This document shows positions 1 through 7,995 of a stretch of DNA of 64,000 bases, piece by piece. Source of the DNA: Simplicispira psychrophila DSM 11588 (GTDB lineage: Bacteria > Pseudomonadota > Gammaproteobacteria > Burkholderiales > Burkholderiaceae_C); contig NZ_JHYS01000006.1 of NCBI RefSeq assembly GCF_000688255.1, forward strand, positions 124,001 through 188,000, in the 5' to 3' direction. The notes below the pieces were generated by a model, which was given only the letters and a program-made list of their open reading frames with translations, was not told where the DNA came from and searched no databases. The number at the start of each line of letters is the position of its first letter. Position 1 is the first letter of the stretch. The translations under genes were made by a program, and so were the position numbers.

Positions 1-99
1 GGCAAGCAGGGCATTGTGTTCATTGATTTGGCAGAGAAAAAAGTGACCGCGCTGCCGGAAGCCTTCTGCGCGCGCTTGGCGGCCCGCAGCACGCTGTGA
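1..99 (+). CDS. C-terminal end of a truncated gene, possibly a thioesterase
   Basis: An open frame enters from the window edge and runs 32 codons to a TGA at 97-99. The peptide ends LPEAFCARLAARSTL. A basic sheet-like segment followed by D-L-A and then L-P-E-A is typical of the tail of 4HBT-fold acyl-CoA thioesterases (YbgC/FadM type) in Burkholderiales, but this is recognition from memory on a very short piece. The family call is therefore weak; that it is the end of a real gene is more secure. Confidence 0.35.
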   Translation, partial: GKQGIVFIDLAEKKVTALPEAFCARLAARSTL

Positions 100-139
100 G
101 AGGAAGCCCCACTGCCGTGCTGAAAAATATATATAAAAA

Positions 140-1060
140 GTGTCTGTAACGCAGGTACAGCAAGCGCAGCTAGCTCACAAAAAAAGAGCGACCGGCATGC
201 TGCTGGCGCTGCTGGGCGCGATGGCTTTTAGCGGCAAGGCGATCATCGTCAAACTGGCGTATCGCCATGGCGTGGATGCCGTCACGCTGATCATGTATCG
301 CATGTTGTTTGCGCTGCCCATTTTTGCCACCATGGCCTGGTGGGCCAGCCGCAGCCAGCCGCCGCTCATGCGGCGCGATGCGCTGGGTGTGCTCGGCCTG
401 GGCGTGTCCGGCTACTACTTGGCGAGTTTTTTGGACTTTGCCGGTCTGGCCTACATCAGCGCCAGCCTGGAGCGCCTGATCCTGTACCTGAACCCGACCA
501 TCGTGCTGCTGCTGGGCTGGGCGGTGTATGGGCGTGCCATGCGCTGGGGGCAGGCGCTGGGCATGGCGATCAGTTACTGCGGGGTGGTGCTGGTGTTTGG
601 TCAAGAGGCGCAGCTACCAGGGGGGCAGGGTGCGAATGCCGCCTGGGGCGCTTTGTTGGTGTTTTTGAGTGCGCTCAGTTACGCCATCTACCTGGTCTAC
701 AGCGGCGAGATGGTGCAGCGCTTGGGCGCATTGCGCCTGGTCGGGCTGGCCACCACCGTCGCCTGTGGGCTGTGCCTGCTGCAATTTGTGCTGCTGCGCC
801 CGCTCTCGGCGGCGCTGGTGGCGCCCGAGGTGGTCTGGCTGTCGGTGCTGAATGCCACGCTGTGCACCGCCGCGCCGGTGGTGATGGTGATGATGGCGGT
901 CGAGCGCATTGGTGCCAGTGCTGCGGCGCAAGCCGGGATGATCGGCCCGCTCTCGACCATCCTGATGGGCGTGTGGCTGCTGGGGGAGCCGTTCACGCTG
1001 GCGGTGGCGGCCGGCACGGGATTGGTGCTGTTGGGGATTTTTGTTTTTACGCGCCGGTGA
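140..1060 (+). CDS. EamA/DMT-family membrane exporter
   Basis: This 306-residue protein has about ten hydrophobic segments in the two five-helix halves typical of the EamA (drug/metabolite transporter) family, which exports small metabolites across the inner membrane. The substrate cannot be read from sequence. The frame opens with GTG at 140, preceded by an A/T run without a clear Shine-Dalgarno sequence. An in-frame ATG at 197 lies just before the first membrane helix and is a credible alternative start. An SDR gene follows 47 bases downstream on the same strand. A second EamA gene lies at 5969-6871, but the two are not close paralogues by eye. Confidence 0.85.
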   Translation: MSVTQVQQAQLAHKKRATGMLLALLGAMAFSGKAIIVKLAYRHGVDAVTLIMYRMLFALPIFATMAWWASRSQPPLMRRDALGVLGLGVSGYYLASFLDFAGLAYISASLERLILYLNPTIVLLLGWAVYGRAMRWGQALGMAISYCGVVLVFGQEAQLPGGQGANAAWGALLVFLSALSYAIYLVYSGEMVQRLGALRLVGLATTVACGLCLLQFVLLRPLSAALVAPEVVWLSVLNATLCTAAPVVMVMMAVERIGASAAAQAGMIGPLSTILMGVWLLGEPFTLAVAAGTGLVLLGIFVFTRR

Positions 1061-1107
1061 GGGGTGATGGCACCGGCCGCATTGTTTTTGTTTTCTAGGA
1101 GCCATCG

Positions 1108-1938
1108 ATGGACTTAGGGATTTCAGGCAAATGGGCGTTGGTATGCGGCGCCAGCAAGGGTTTGGGCGCTGGCTGCGCGCAGGCATTGGTGCGTGAAGGC
1201 GTGAACGTGCTGATCAATGCACGCGGCAGCGAGGTCTTGGCCTTGGCTGCTACTGATTTAAGAGCTTTTGGCGCTGATGCAACAAGGGCTGGAGGCTCAA
1301 AATGGTCTCAACCCACTGTGCTGGCCGTCGCCGCGGATATCACCACTGCCGAAGGCCGCGCCGCAGTGTTCAGCGCAGCCGGTGGCCCAGGGCACGACTT
1401 TGACATCGTCGTCACTAACGCCGGTGGGCCGCCCACGGGCGATTTTCGTACCTGGGAGCGCGAGACCTGGATCAAAGCGGTGGATGCCAATATGTTGACG
1501 CCGATCGAGCTGATCCGTGCCACCGTGGACGGCATGGCGGCGCGTGGTTTTGGCCGCATCGTCAACATCACCTCCAGTGCCGTCAAGGCGCCGATTGACA
1601 TCCTGGGCTTGTCCAACGGCGCGCGCAGCGGTTTGACCGGCTTTGTCGCTGGCGTTGCACGCAGCCCGTTGGCACGGCATGGCGTGACGATCAACAACTT
1701 GCTGCCCGGACGCTTTGACACCGACCGCCTGGCCACTACCCTGATGGCTACCGCCGAAAAAATGGGCACCACGCTGGACGCCGTGCGCAAGGCCCAAGTG
1801 GCCAGCATTCCAGCTGGCCGCTTTGGTCGGGCACAAGAATTCGGTGCCATTTGTGCCTTTTTGTGCAGCGTACATGCGGGTTACATGACGGGGCAAAACA
1901 TGCTTGCAGATGGTGGGGTTTACCCGGGTACTTTCTAA
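1108..1938 (+). CDS. SDR-family oxidoreductase, catalytic Tyr/Lys absent
   Basis: This 276-residue Rossmann protein has the NAD(P)-binding motif GASKGLG at residues 14-20 and N-A-G near 104, which place it in the short-chain dehydrogenase/reductase family. The catalytic Tyr-x-x-x-Lys is not present: the aligned stretch is LSNGARSGLTG, with Ser and Arg at those positions. A subfamily of SDRs carries this pattern, so it is probably not a sequencing error, but the reaction is unknown. Residues 48-66 are encoded by an in-frame copy of the dispersed palindromic repeat, which lengthens the loop after beta-strand 2. The C-terminal GGVYPGTF is normal for the family. The start follows a plausible ribosome binding site (AGGAG). 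Confidence 0.85.
   Translation: MDLGISGKWALVCGASKGLGAGCAQALVREGVNVLINARGSEVLALAATDLRAFGADATRAGGSKWSQPTVLAVAADITTAEGRAAVFSAAGGPGHDFDIVVTNAGGPPTGDFRTWERETWIKAVDANMLTPIELIRATVDGMAARGFGRIVNITSSAVKAPIDILGLSNGARSGLTGFVAGVARSPLARHGVTINNLLPGRFDTDRLATTLMATAEKMGTTLDAVRKAQVASIPAGRFGRAQEFGAICAFLCSVHAGYMTGQNMLADGGVYPGTF
1251..1305 (+). repeat. Palindromic element copy 1, in frame inside the SDR gene
   Basis: An A/T-rich left edge, a GAGCTTTTGGCGCT arm and a GGGCTGGAGGC arm match the repeat seen between genes elsewhere in the window. It is read in the forward permissive frame and adds about 19 residues (48-66 of the protein). Confidence 0.75.
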
Positions 1939-2206
1939 TCACGCAGGCACAATCACAGCAATAACAGCTTGTGACGCAAAAGTGATTTTGAATATTTCTG
2001 TTTTGGATTGCTGTTACTGCCTGTTTAGTCAGTGTTTAAAAGTTTTTTAGCTGATATTTCAGGCATAGTGAAATACGCACTGCGGTGTAGTCAGTGCATT
2101 CAGAAATTATTCCTTGCTTCTCTGGTGAAGATGGGGCTGGGTAAGGAAGCTTAATTCCAGCCTGGAGGCCGTCGGCTTACTGCAGAGACTGCAAATTTTC
2201 CATTCC

Positions 2207-3307
2207 ATGTCGCCCTTGCTCTCTTTTTTTCGCTGTCTTTGTCGCCTGGTTGCCATGGTGGCGTGCGCCGCCGCTTGGGGGTCTGTACCGGCGGCAGCGT
2301 TGACAGACGCTGCGGCAAAGTCTGCGGCCACGGTCAAGCTGCGGGTGGTCGGTGGGGTGGGCAACGTGAGTCAGTTCACCCAGCTGGAAGCGCCTTTCTG
2401 GACGCAAGAATTGCCTCGCCTGAGCCAGGGGCGCTTGAGCGCCGAGATTGTGGCGTTCGATCGTGCTGGCATTCCGGGTATGCAAATGCTGCAACTGCTG
2501 CAGCTGGGCGTGGTGCCCTTTGGCACCATGTTGATGAGCCAGGTGGCGACGCAATACCCGCAATACGCCGCCCCCGACCTGGCCGGCTTGAACCCGGACA
2601 TGGCGCACCTGCGCTCCAGTCTGAGCGCTTTTCGCCCTTACCTGGAAAAATCGCTGCGCGAGGAGCATGGCATCGAGACGCTGGCGATCTATATCTATCC
2701 GGCCCAGGTGCTGTTCTGTAAAAACGCGTTCACCGGTCTGGTCGATCTGGCGCGGCGGCGCACCCGTGTGTCATCAAGCTCGCAGGCCGATTTTGTCAGT
2801 GCCCTGGGTGGATTGCCTGTGCGCATCGGCTTCACTCAAATGGCTGAAGCGCTGCAGATGGGCACCCTTGACTGCGCCATCACCGGGGCTGCGTCGGGGA
2901 ACGCTTTGGGTCTGCAATTTCTGACGAACTATCTCTACACCATGCCCCTGAACTGGGGGCTGGCCATTTTTGGCGCCAACAGTGCCGCTTGGAAGGCCTT
3001 GCCGCCGGAACTCAAAGCGTTGCTGCGCAGTCAACTCCCCCGGCTGGAAGGGCGCATCTGGCAAAGCGCGGAGCGTGAGACCGCGATGGGCGTGATTTGC
3101 AGCAGCGGTGCGCCCGCGTGTACTGACGCCAAACGGGGTCGCATGGTGGTCGTGCCGATATCAGCGCAGGATGCGCGCCTGCGCGATGAAATTTTCCGCT
3201 CGACGGTGTTGCCGCGCTGGCTGCTGCGGTGCAACGCGGACTGTGATGTGCTGTGGCGCAACACCATCGGCCCCGTACGCGGCATTGCACTGCCGGCGGC
3301 GCCATGA
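2207..3307 (+). CDS. TRAP-type (DctP-like) periplasmic binding protein
   Basis: The 366-residue product begins with a signal peptide (hydrophobic residues to about 32, cleavage after P-A-A-A). The mature part resembles DctP-type solute-binding proteins of TRAP transporters: a lobe-1 beta sheet, then a GLPVRIGFTQMAEALQMGTLD stretch matching the region that carries the ligand-binding Arg and the start of helix 'EALQ.G..D'. No DctQ or DctM membrane subunits are nearby. Its stop overlaps the start of a membrane GGDEF-EAL gene (ATGA at 3304-3307), so the two are translationally coupled. That context suggests sensing rather than uptake. Ligand unknown. Some residues in the usual motif are divergent (R-R-R-T-R-V). 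Confidence 0.75.
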   Translation: MSPLLSFFRCLCRLVAMVACAAAWGSVPAAALTDAAAKSAATVKLRVVGGVGNVSQFTQLEAPFWTQELPRLSQGRLSAEIVAFDRAGIPGMQMLQLLQLGVVPFGTMLMSQVATQYPQYAAPDLAGLNPDMAHLRSSLSAFRPYLEKSLREEHGIETLAIYIYPAQVLFCKNAFTGLVDLARRRTRVSSSSQADFVSALGGLPVRIGFTQMAEALQMGTLDCAITGAASGNALGLQFLTNYLYTMPLNWGLAIFGANSAAWKALPPELKALLRSQLPRLEGRIWQSAERETAMGVICSSGAPACTDAKRGRMVVVPISAQDARLRDEIFRSTVLPRWLLRCNADCDVLWRNTIGPVRGIALPAAP

Positions 3308-5961
3308 GGGCAGTCGTGCCGCTGCGCATCCGGGTCACGATATGGGCCTTGATGGGCATGTTCTTGCTGGCCCTGCTGGTCGCCGCCGCTGCCTTGGTCT
3401 GGACCACGCGAAAAAATGCACTGGAGGCGGGCCAAGAGCAGGTCGCCCGCTTTATTGCCGGCGCCGAGGCGGCATTGAGCCGCACTTTTCTCTCTGTCGA
3501 TGTGCTGATCGCCAGCATGGGTGACTTGCTGGCCTTGCCCAACAGCGGGGCAAAAAATATCCAGGGGGTCCAGGCGAGCACCCTGCTGTACAACACCATG
3601 CGGCAAAACCTGATCGTGAGGTCGGTGGCGCTGCTCGATGAGCGTGGGCAGCTGCTGGCCTCCTCCAGCCCTGCCGGACCTCGCTTGCTGCTGCGTCTGC
3701 CCGATGGTTTTGTCACCCAGGTGCTGGCCGCACCGGTGCCGGGTCTGGTGATCAGCGCACCGGCGGTGAGCTTTGCCAGCGCCGAACCGGTGCTGTACTT
3801 TGCCCGCTATTTCAGGCGGGCGGATGGCTCGCGGCTGCTCGCCGTGGCCGAGGTGCCGATCGTCGCGCTGGTGTCGGTGGTGATGCAGGGCGCCGACATT
3901 GCCGGGCTGGAGGTGACGCTGGAGCGCAGCCACGGACCCTCGCTGCTGAGTGTGCCGGATCGCAGCGGCTTGGCGACTACACGGCCGGTGGTGTCACTGC
4001 ACGTATCGAAACCTGCGGCCAGTTTCTGGGACCGACAGGCCCGTTTGACGACGGCGCCAGCGCTGGTGGTGATGCGGCCGATCTTCTACCAAGACTTGGT
4101 GCTGGTGGCGAGCCTGCCCATGGCGGCGGCGCTGGCCGACTGGCAGAGTGAGCGGCGCAATCTGCTGGTGGCCATGCTGACGCTCGGCTTCATGGTGCTA
4201 GCCGCAGGGGGCTTGGCCCACTTCTATATGCGGCGCATGACGCTGGCGCGCCTGACCATTGCCCAGTCCAAGACCACACTCGACCAGGCGCTGGAGTCCA
4301 TGGTCAGCGGCTTTGTGCTGCTGGATGCACAGCACCGGGTGCTGCAATGGAACCAGCGCTTTAAAGAGATTTTTCCGTGGCTGGCCGACCTGATCGCGCT
4401 GGAGTTGCCGTTTCAGCGCATTCTGGAGGCCGCCGCCCTGCACCACCTGCCCAATGCCAGTGCAGTCGAGCAAAAACACTGGCTGCAACGCCGCCTGGAG
4501 CTCCAGCGCAATCCGCAAGGTCCGCACGAACAGGTGCTGCCCAATGGGTGCTGTGTCCAGATCAGCGAGCACATCACGCCCGACGGCGGCTTGGTCATTA
4601 CCTACCATGACGTGACGGAACTGCGCCGCGCCAGCGCCGAGATCGAGGTGCTGGCTTTCTACGACCCACTGACGGGCTTGCCCAATCGTCGGCTGTTGCT
4701 CGATCGCCTGGGCCAGGCGGTGGTCACGGTGACGCGCTCAGGTAGCCTGGGCGCCGTGCTGTTTCTTGATCTGGACCATTTCAAGGTGCTCAATGACACC
4801 CAGGGGCATGAACTGGGCGATCAGTTGCTGCTGCAGGTGGCGCAGCGCGTGCATGTCAGCTTGCGCGATTCAGACACGGTGGCACGTTTGGGCGGTGATG
4901 AGTTTGTTGTTGTCCTCACCGAGCTCTCGCACGACAGCCAGGAGGCTGCAGCCCAGGCGCAGCGCATCGGCGAAAAGCTGTTGCTCAGTCTGAGCCATCC
5001 TTATACGCTCGGCTCGCATGTGCACCATGGCTCCTGCAGCATTGGCGCCACCCTGTTTGGCCATGCCCACCAGTCGGCAGCCGAACTGCTCAAACAGGCC
5101 GACATTGCCATGTACCAGGTCAAGGGGCAAAGCGGCAATGGCCTGTGTTTCTTTGATCCGCAGATGCAGACCCTCATCAGCCGGCGTGCGCAGCTGGAGG
5201 CCGACTTGCAGCTGGCGCTGGGCGAAGGCCAGCTGGCGTTGCACTACCAGCCGCAGTTCGCGTGCGACGGCAGCATGGTGGGCGCGGAGGCGCTGCTGCG
5301 CTGGCAGCACCCCGAACGCGGCATGATTTCGCCGGCCGAGTTTATTCCGGTGGCCGAAGAAAGTGGTCTCATCATGCCGATTGGCCAGTGGGTGCTGCGC
5401 GTGGCGTGCCAGCAACTGGTCGCTTGGCAAAGCGATGCGCGCCGCGCCCAGTTGCAGGTGGCGGTGAACGTGAGTGCACGCCAGTTTCGGCAACGCGATT
5501 TTGTCCAGCAGGTGGTCGAGGTGATGCAGGAAACCGGCATTCGCCCGCATCTGCTCAAGCTGGAGCTGACCGAATCCCTGGTGCTCGATAACGTGGAAGA
5601 CACGATTGAAAAAATGCACCAGCTGCGTACCAAGGGGGTGAAGTTTTCGGTAGATGATTTCGGTACCGGCTATTCGTCTCTGGCCTACCTGAGCCGCTTG
5701 CCCTTGCACCAGCTCAAGATCGACCAGTCGTTCGTGCGCAATCTGGGCATCCACCCCAACGACGATGTGATTGTGCAAACCATCATCGGCATGGCCTCCA
5801 ACCTGGGGCTGGAGGTGATTGCCGAAGGGGTCGAGACACTCGAGCAAAAAGAATTTCTGGAGCGCCACGGCTGCGAGCTGTACCAAGGGTACCTGCTGGG
5901 GCGGCCCATGCCTGTGGCCCAACTCGAAGCCCTGTTAGCGCAGCCCAATACGGCTGTGTGA
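3304..5961 (+). CDS. Membrane GGDEF-EAL c-di-GMP enzyme with periplasmic and PAS sensor domains
   Basis: The product is 885 residues if started at the ATG overlapping the previous stop; an earlier in-frame ATG at 3253 lies inside the binding-protein gene and is less likely. Order: membrane helix (about 8-30), a periplasmic double-Cache-like region (about 31-285), a second helix (about 287-308), a PAS-like region, a GGDEF domain with intact GGDEF at about 530-534 and an RDSD inhibitory site five residues before it, then an EAL domain starting with EALLRW near 662. The EAL catalytic signatures (KLELTES, DDFGTGYSSL, AEGVET) are intact. It could both make and degrade cyclic di-GMP. Its partner gene suggests that ligand binding in the periplasm is relayed to the output domains. 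Confidence 0.9.
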   Translation: MRAVVPLRIRVTIWALMGMFLLALLVAAAALVWTTRKNALEAGQEQVARFIAGAEAALSRTFLSVDVLIASMGDLLALPNSGAKNIQGVQASTLLYNTMRQNLIVRSVALLDERGQLLASSSPAGPRLLLRLPDGFVTQVLAAPVPGLVISAPAVSFASAEPVLYFARYFRRADGSRLLAVAEVPIVALVSVVMQGADIAGLEVTLERSHGPSLLSVPDRSGLATTRPVVSLHVSKPAASFWDRQARLTTAPALVVMRPIFYQDLVLVASLPMAAALADWQSERRNLLVAMLTLGFMVLAAGGLAHFYMRRMTLARLTIAQSKTTLDQALESMVSGFVLLDAQHRVLQWNQRFKEIFPWLADLIALELPFQRILEAAALHHLPNASAVEQKHWLQRRLELQRNPQGPHEQVLPNGCCVQISEHITPDGGLVITYHDVTELRRASAEIEVLAFYDPLTGLPNRRLLLDRLGQAVVTVTRSGSLGAVLFLDLDHFKVLNDTQGHELGDQLLLQVAQRVHVSLRDSDTVARLGGDEFVVVLTELSHDSQEAAAQAQRIGEKLLLSLSHPYTLGSHVHHGSCSIGATLFGHAHQSAAELLKQADIAMYQVKGQSGNGLCFFDPQMQTLISRRAQLEADLQLALGEGQLALHYQPQFACDGSMVGAEALLRWQHPERGMISPAEFIPVAEESGLIMPIGQWVLRVACQQLVAWQSDARRAQLQVAVNVSARQFRQRDFVQQVVEVMQETGIRPHLLKLELTESLVLDNVEDTIEKMHQLRTKGVKFSVDDFGTGYSSLAYLSRLPLHQLKIDQSFVRNLGIHPNDDVIVQTIIGMASNLGLEVIAEGVETLEQKEFLERHGCELYQGYLLGRPMPVAQLEALLAQPNTAV

Positions 5962-5968
5962 GGGCGTA

Positions 5969-6871
5969 TCAGCGGCGCGAGGACACCACGATGCCGCCGA
6001 CGATCAGGGCAAACGCGCCGGCGTGATACAGCCGAGGCACTTCGCCCAAAAAGGCCGCCGACAGCAGCGCGGCAAACAGCGGCGTCAGGTTGGAGAAGAA
6101 CCCCGCCACCGCTGGGCCGACACGCTGCACGCCCACGCCCCAGCAACGGTAGGCAATGATCGCCGGTCCGACAGCAATGTAGGCCAGCGCCAGCACCAGT
6201 GGCCAGCCCCAGACCATCGGTCGGGCTGCGCCCAGCGCCCACTCGCCGCCTGCCAGCAGCCCCGACCAACCCAGACCAAACACCAGTTGCGCCATCAGGA
6301 ACGCCGCCCAGTTGCTGCGTACGCTGACCGGCACGCTGGTACGCACCAGCAGCCAGCTGTAAAGCGACCAAGACAGCGTGGCCAGCAGCATCAGCAGGTC
6401 GCCCGGCACCAGGCGCAGCGCCAGCAGCGCGCTCCACTGGCCGTGGCTGAGCACCAGCAGCACGCCGCTCATCGACAGCACCGCACCCAGCAGTTGGCGT
6501 CGGGTGACGGCAGCGCCAAAAAACAGGCTGCCCAGCGCCAGCATCCACACCGGCATGCTGGACGCCACCAGCGTGACGTTCAGCGGCGTGGACGTTTGCA
6601 GCGCCATATATTGCAGCGCGTTGTACAGGCCAATGCCGAACAGCCCCAGCAGCGCATAGCGGCGCCAGTGCGGCCACAGCTCGCTGCCAGGGCGCAGCAC
6701 ACCATAGGCCAGTGGCAGTAGCAGCAGCAAGGCCAGCGACCAGCGCAAAAAATTGAGGGTGATCGGCGGCACCAGCTCGTGTACCAGCCGGCCCACCACC
6801 GCGTTGCCGGCCCACAGCAGGGGTGCCAGGGTCAACAGGGCGGCGGTGCGGGACGTGAGTTTTTCTGTCAT
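5969..6871 (-). CDS. EamA/DMT-family membrane exporter
   Basis: This 300-residue protein has about ten membrane segments in two repeats with the family pattern (for example L-W-A-G-N-A-V at the first helix and N-L-T-P-L-F-A in the second half). It exports an unidentified metabolite. I start it at the ATG reading MTEKLTS; a longer frame to 6919 adds 16 non-hydrophobic residues. Its stop lies 7 bases from the stop of the GGDEF-EAL gene on the other strand, so the two genes converge with no room for a separate terminator. Confidence 0.85.
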   Translation of the reverse strand: MTEKLTSRTAALLTLAPLLWAGNAVVGRLVHELVPPITLNFLRWSLALLLLLPLAYGVLRPGSELWPHWRRYALLGLFGIGLYNALQYMALQTSTPLNVTLVASSMPVWMLALGSLFFGAAVTRRQLLGAVLSMSGVLLVLSHGQWSALLALRLVPGDLLMLLATLSWSLYSWLLVRTSVPVSVRSNWAAFLMAQLVFGLGWSGLLAGGEWALGAARPMVWGWPLVLALAYIAVGPAIIAYRCWGVGVQRVGPAVAGFFSNLTPLFAALLSAAFLGEVPRLYHAGAFALIVGGIVVSSRR

Positions 6872-6972
6872 GGGTCGCCAATGTAGCCCGGCGCAAGGAC
6901 GCAAGGCTTGCAGAAACATGGCAGGATGCCCGGTTCAAATTCATTTGTTTTGTACTTTGAGGAGTCCGCAGC

Positions 6973-7965
6973 ATGAGCCTTGCCATTCAAATTCGCCAAC
7001 ACGGTGGCCCCGAAGTCCTGGAGATAGTGGAAGTGCTGGATGCCAGCGTCGGCGATCCGGGCCCCGGTGAGGTGCGCATTCGCCACCGCGCCATTGGTCT
7101 CAATTTCATTGACGTTTACCACCGCACCGGTCTGTACCCGCTGCAGCTACCGGCCACCATCGGCATGGAAGGCGCTGGGGTGATCGAGGCGGTGGGCGAG
7201 GGGGTGACGCACCTGCGGGTCGGCGACCGCGCCGCCTATGCCAGCCAGCCGCCCGGCAGCTATTGCGAAGTGCGGGTGATGCCGGCGATGTGCGTGTGCA
7301 AACTGCCCGATGGCATCGACTTCGATACCGGTGCGGCGATGATGCTCAAGGGCTTGACGGCGCAATATCTGCTGCTGAAAACCCGCCCGGTCGAAGGTCT
7401 GGTGCCGGGCGACTTTGTGCTGTTCCATGCCGCCGCTGGCGGGGTTGGCCTGATCGCCTGCCAATGGGCCAAGGCGTTGGGGCTGCAGCTGATTGGCACG
7501 GCCGGCAGCGATGCCAAATGCCAATGGGTGCTGGCCAATGGCGCAGCGCACGCCATCAACTACAACACCGAAGATTTTGCTGCTCGGGTGAAAGAAATTA
7601 CCGGCGGTCAGGGCGTGAAGGTGGTGTATGACTCAGTTGGCCAGGACACGTGGGACAAATCACTCGAATGCCTGCGTCCATTTGGACTGATGGCCAGTTT
7701 TGGCAATGCTTCAGGCCCGGTGGCGCCGTTTTCGCCCGGCCTGCTCGGTGCCAAGGGCTCGCTCTACGTCACGCGCCAGACGCTGTTCACGCACATGGCA
7801 TCGCGCCAGAGCACGCAGGCCATGGCGGACGCGCTGTTTGCTGTGGTGCTGGGTGGCGAGGTGAAGATCCATATTGCGCAGCGTTATGCGCTGGCCGATG
7901 TGCAGCAGGCGCACCGGGATCTGGAAGCGCGCAAAACCACCGGATCGACCATCCTGACGCTGTGA
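6973..7965 (+). CDS. qor: NADPH:quinone reductase, zeta-crystallin type
   Basis: A 330-residue zinc-independent medium-chain reductase. The N-terminal GroES-like half contains GLNFIDVYHRTGLYP, typical of QorA. The Rossmann half has the nucleotide motif AAAGGVG near 155. It would reduce quinones with NADPH in the cytoplasm. A strong ribosome site (TTTGAGGAG) precedes the ATG by about 9 bases. It is divergent from the EamA gene, with about 100 bases between them. Confidence 0.9.
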   Translation: MSLAIQIRQHGGPEVLEIVEVLDASVGDPGPGEVRIRHRAIGLNFIDVYHRTGLYPLQLPATIGMEGAGVIEAVGEGVTHLRVGDRAAYASQPPGSYCEVRVMPAMCVCKLPDGIDFDTGAAMMLKGLTAQYLLLKTRPVEGLVPGDFVLFHAAAGGVGLIACQWAKALGLQLIGTAGSDAKCQWVLANGAAHAINYNTEDFAARVKEITGGQGVKVVYDSVGQDTWDKSLECLRPFGLMASFGNASGPVAPFSPGLLGAKGSLYVTRQTLFTHMASRQSTQAMADALFAVVLGGEVKIHIAQRYALADVQQAHRDLEARKTTGSTILTL

Positions 7966-7995
7966 GCCCGTCAAGCCGGGCGCGCGCCGCGCGCT

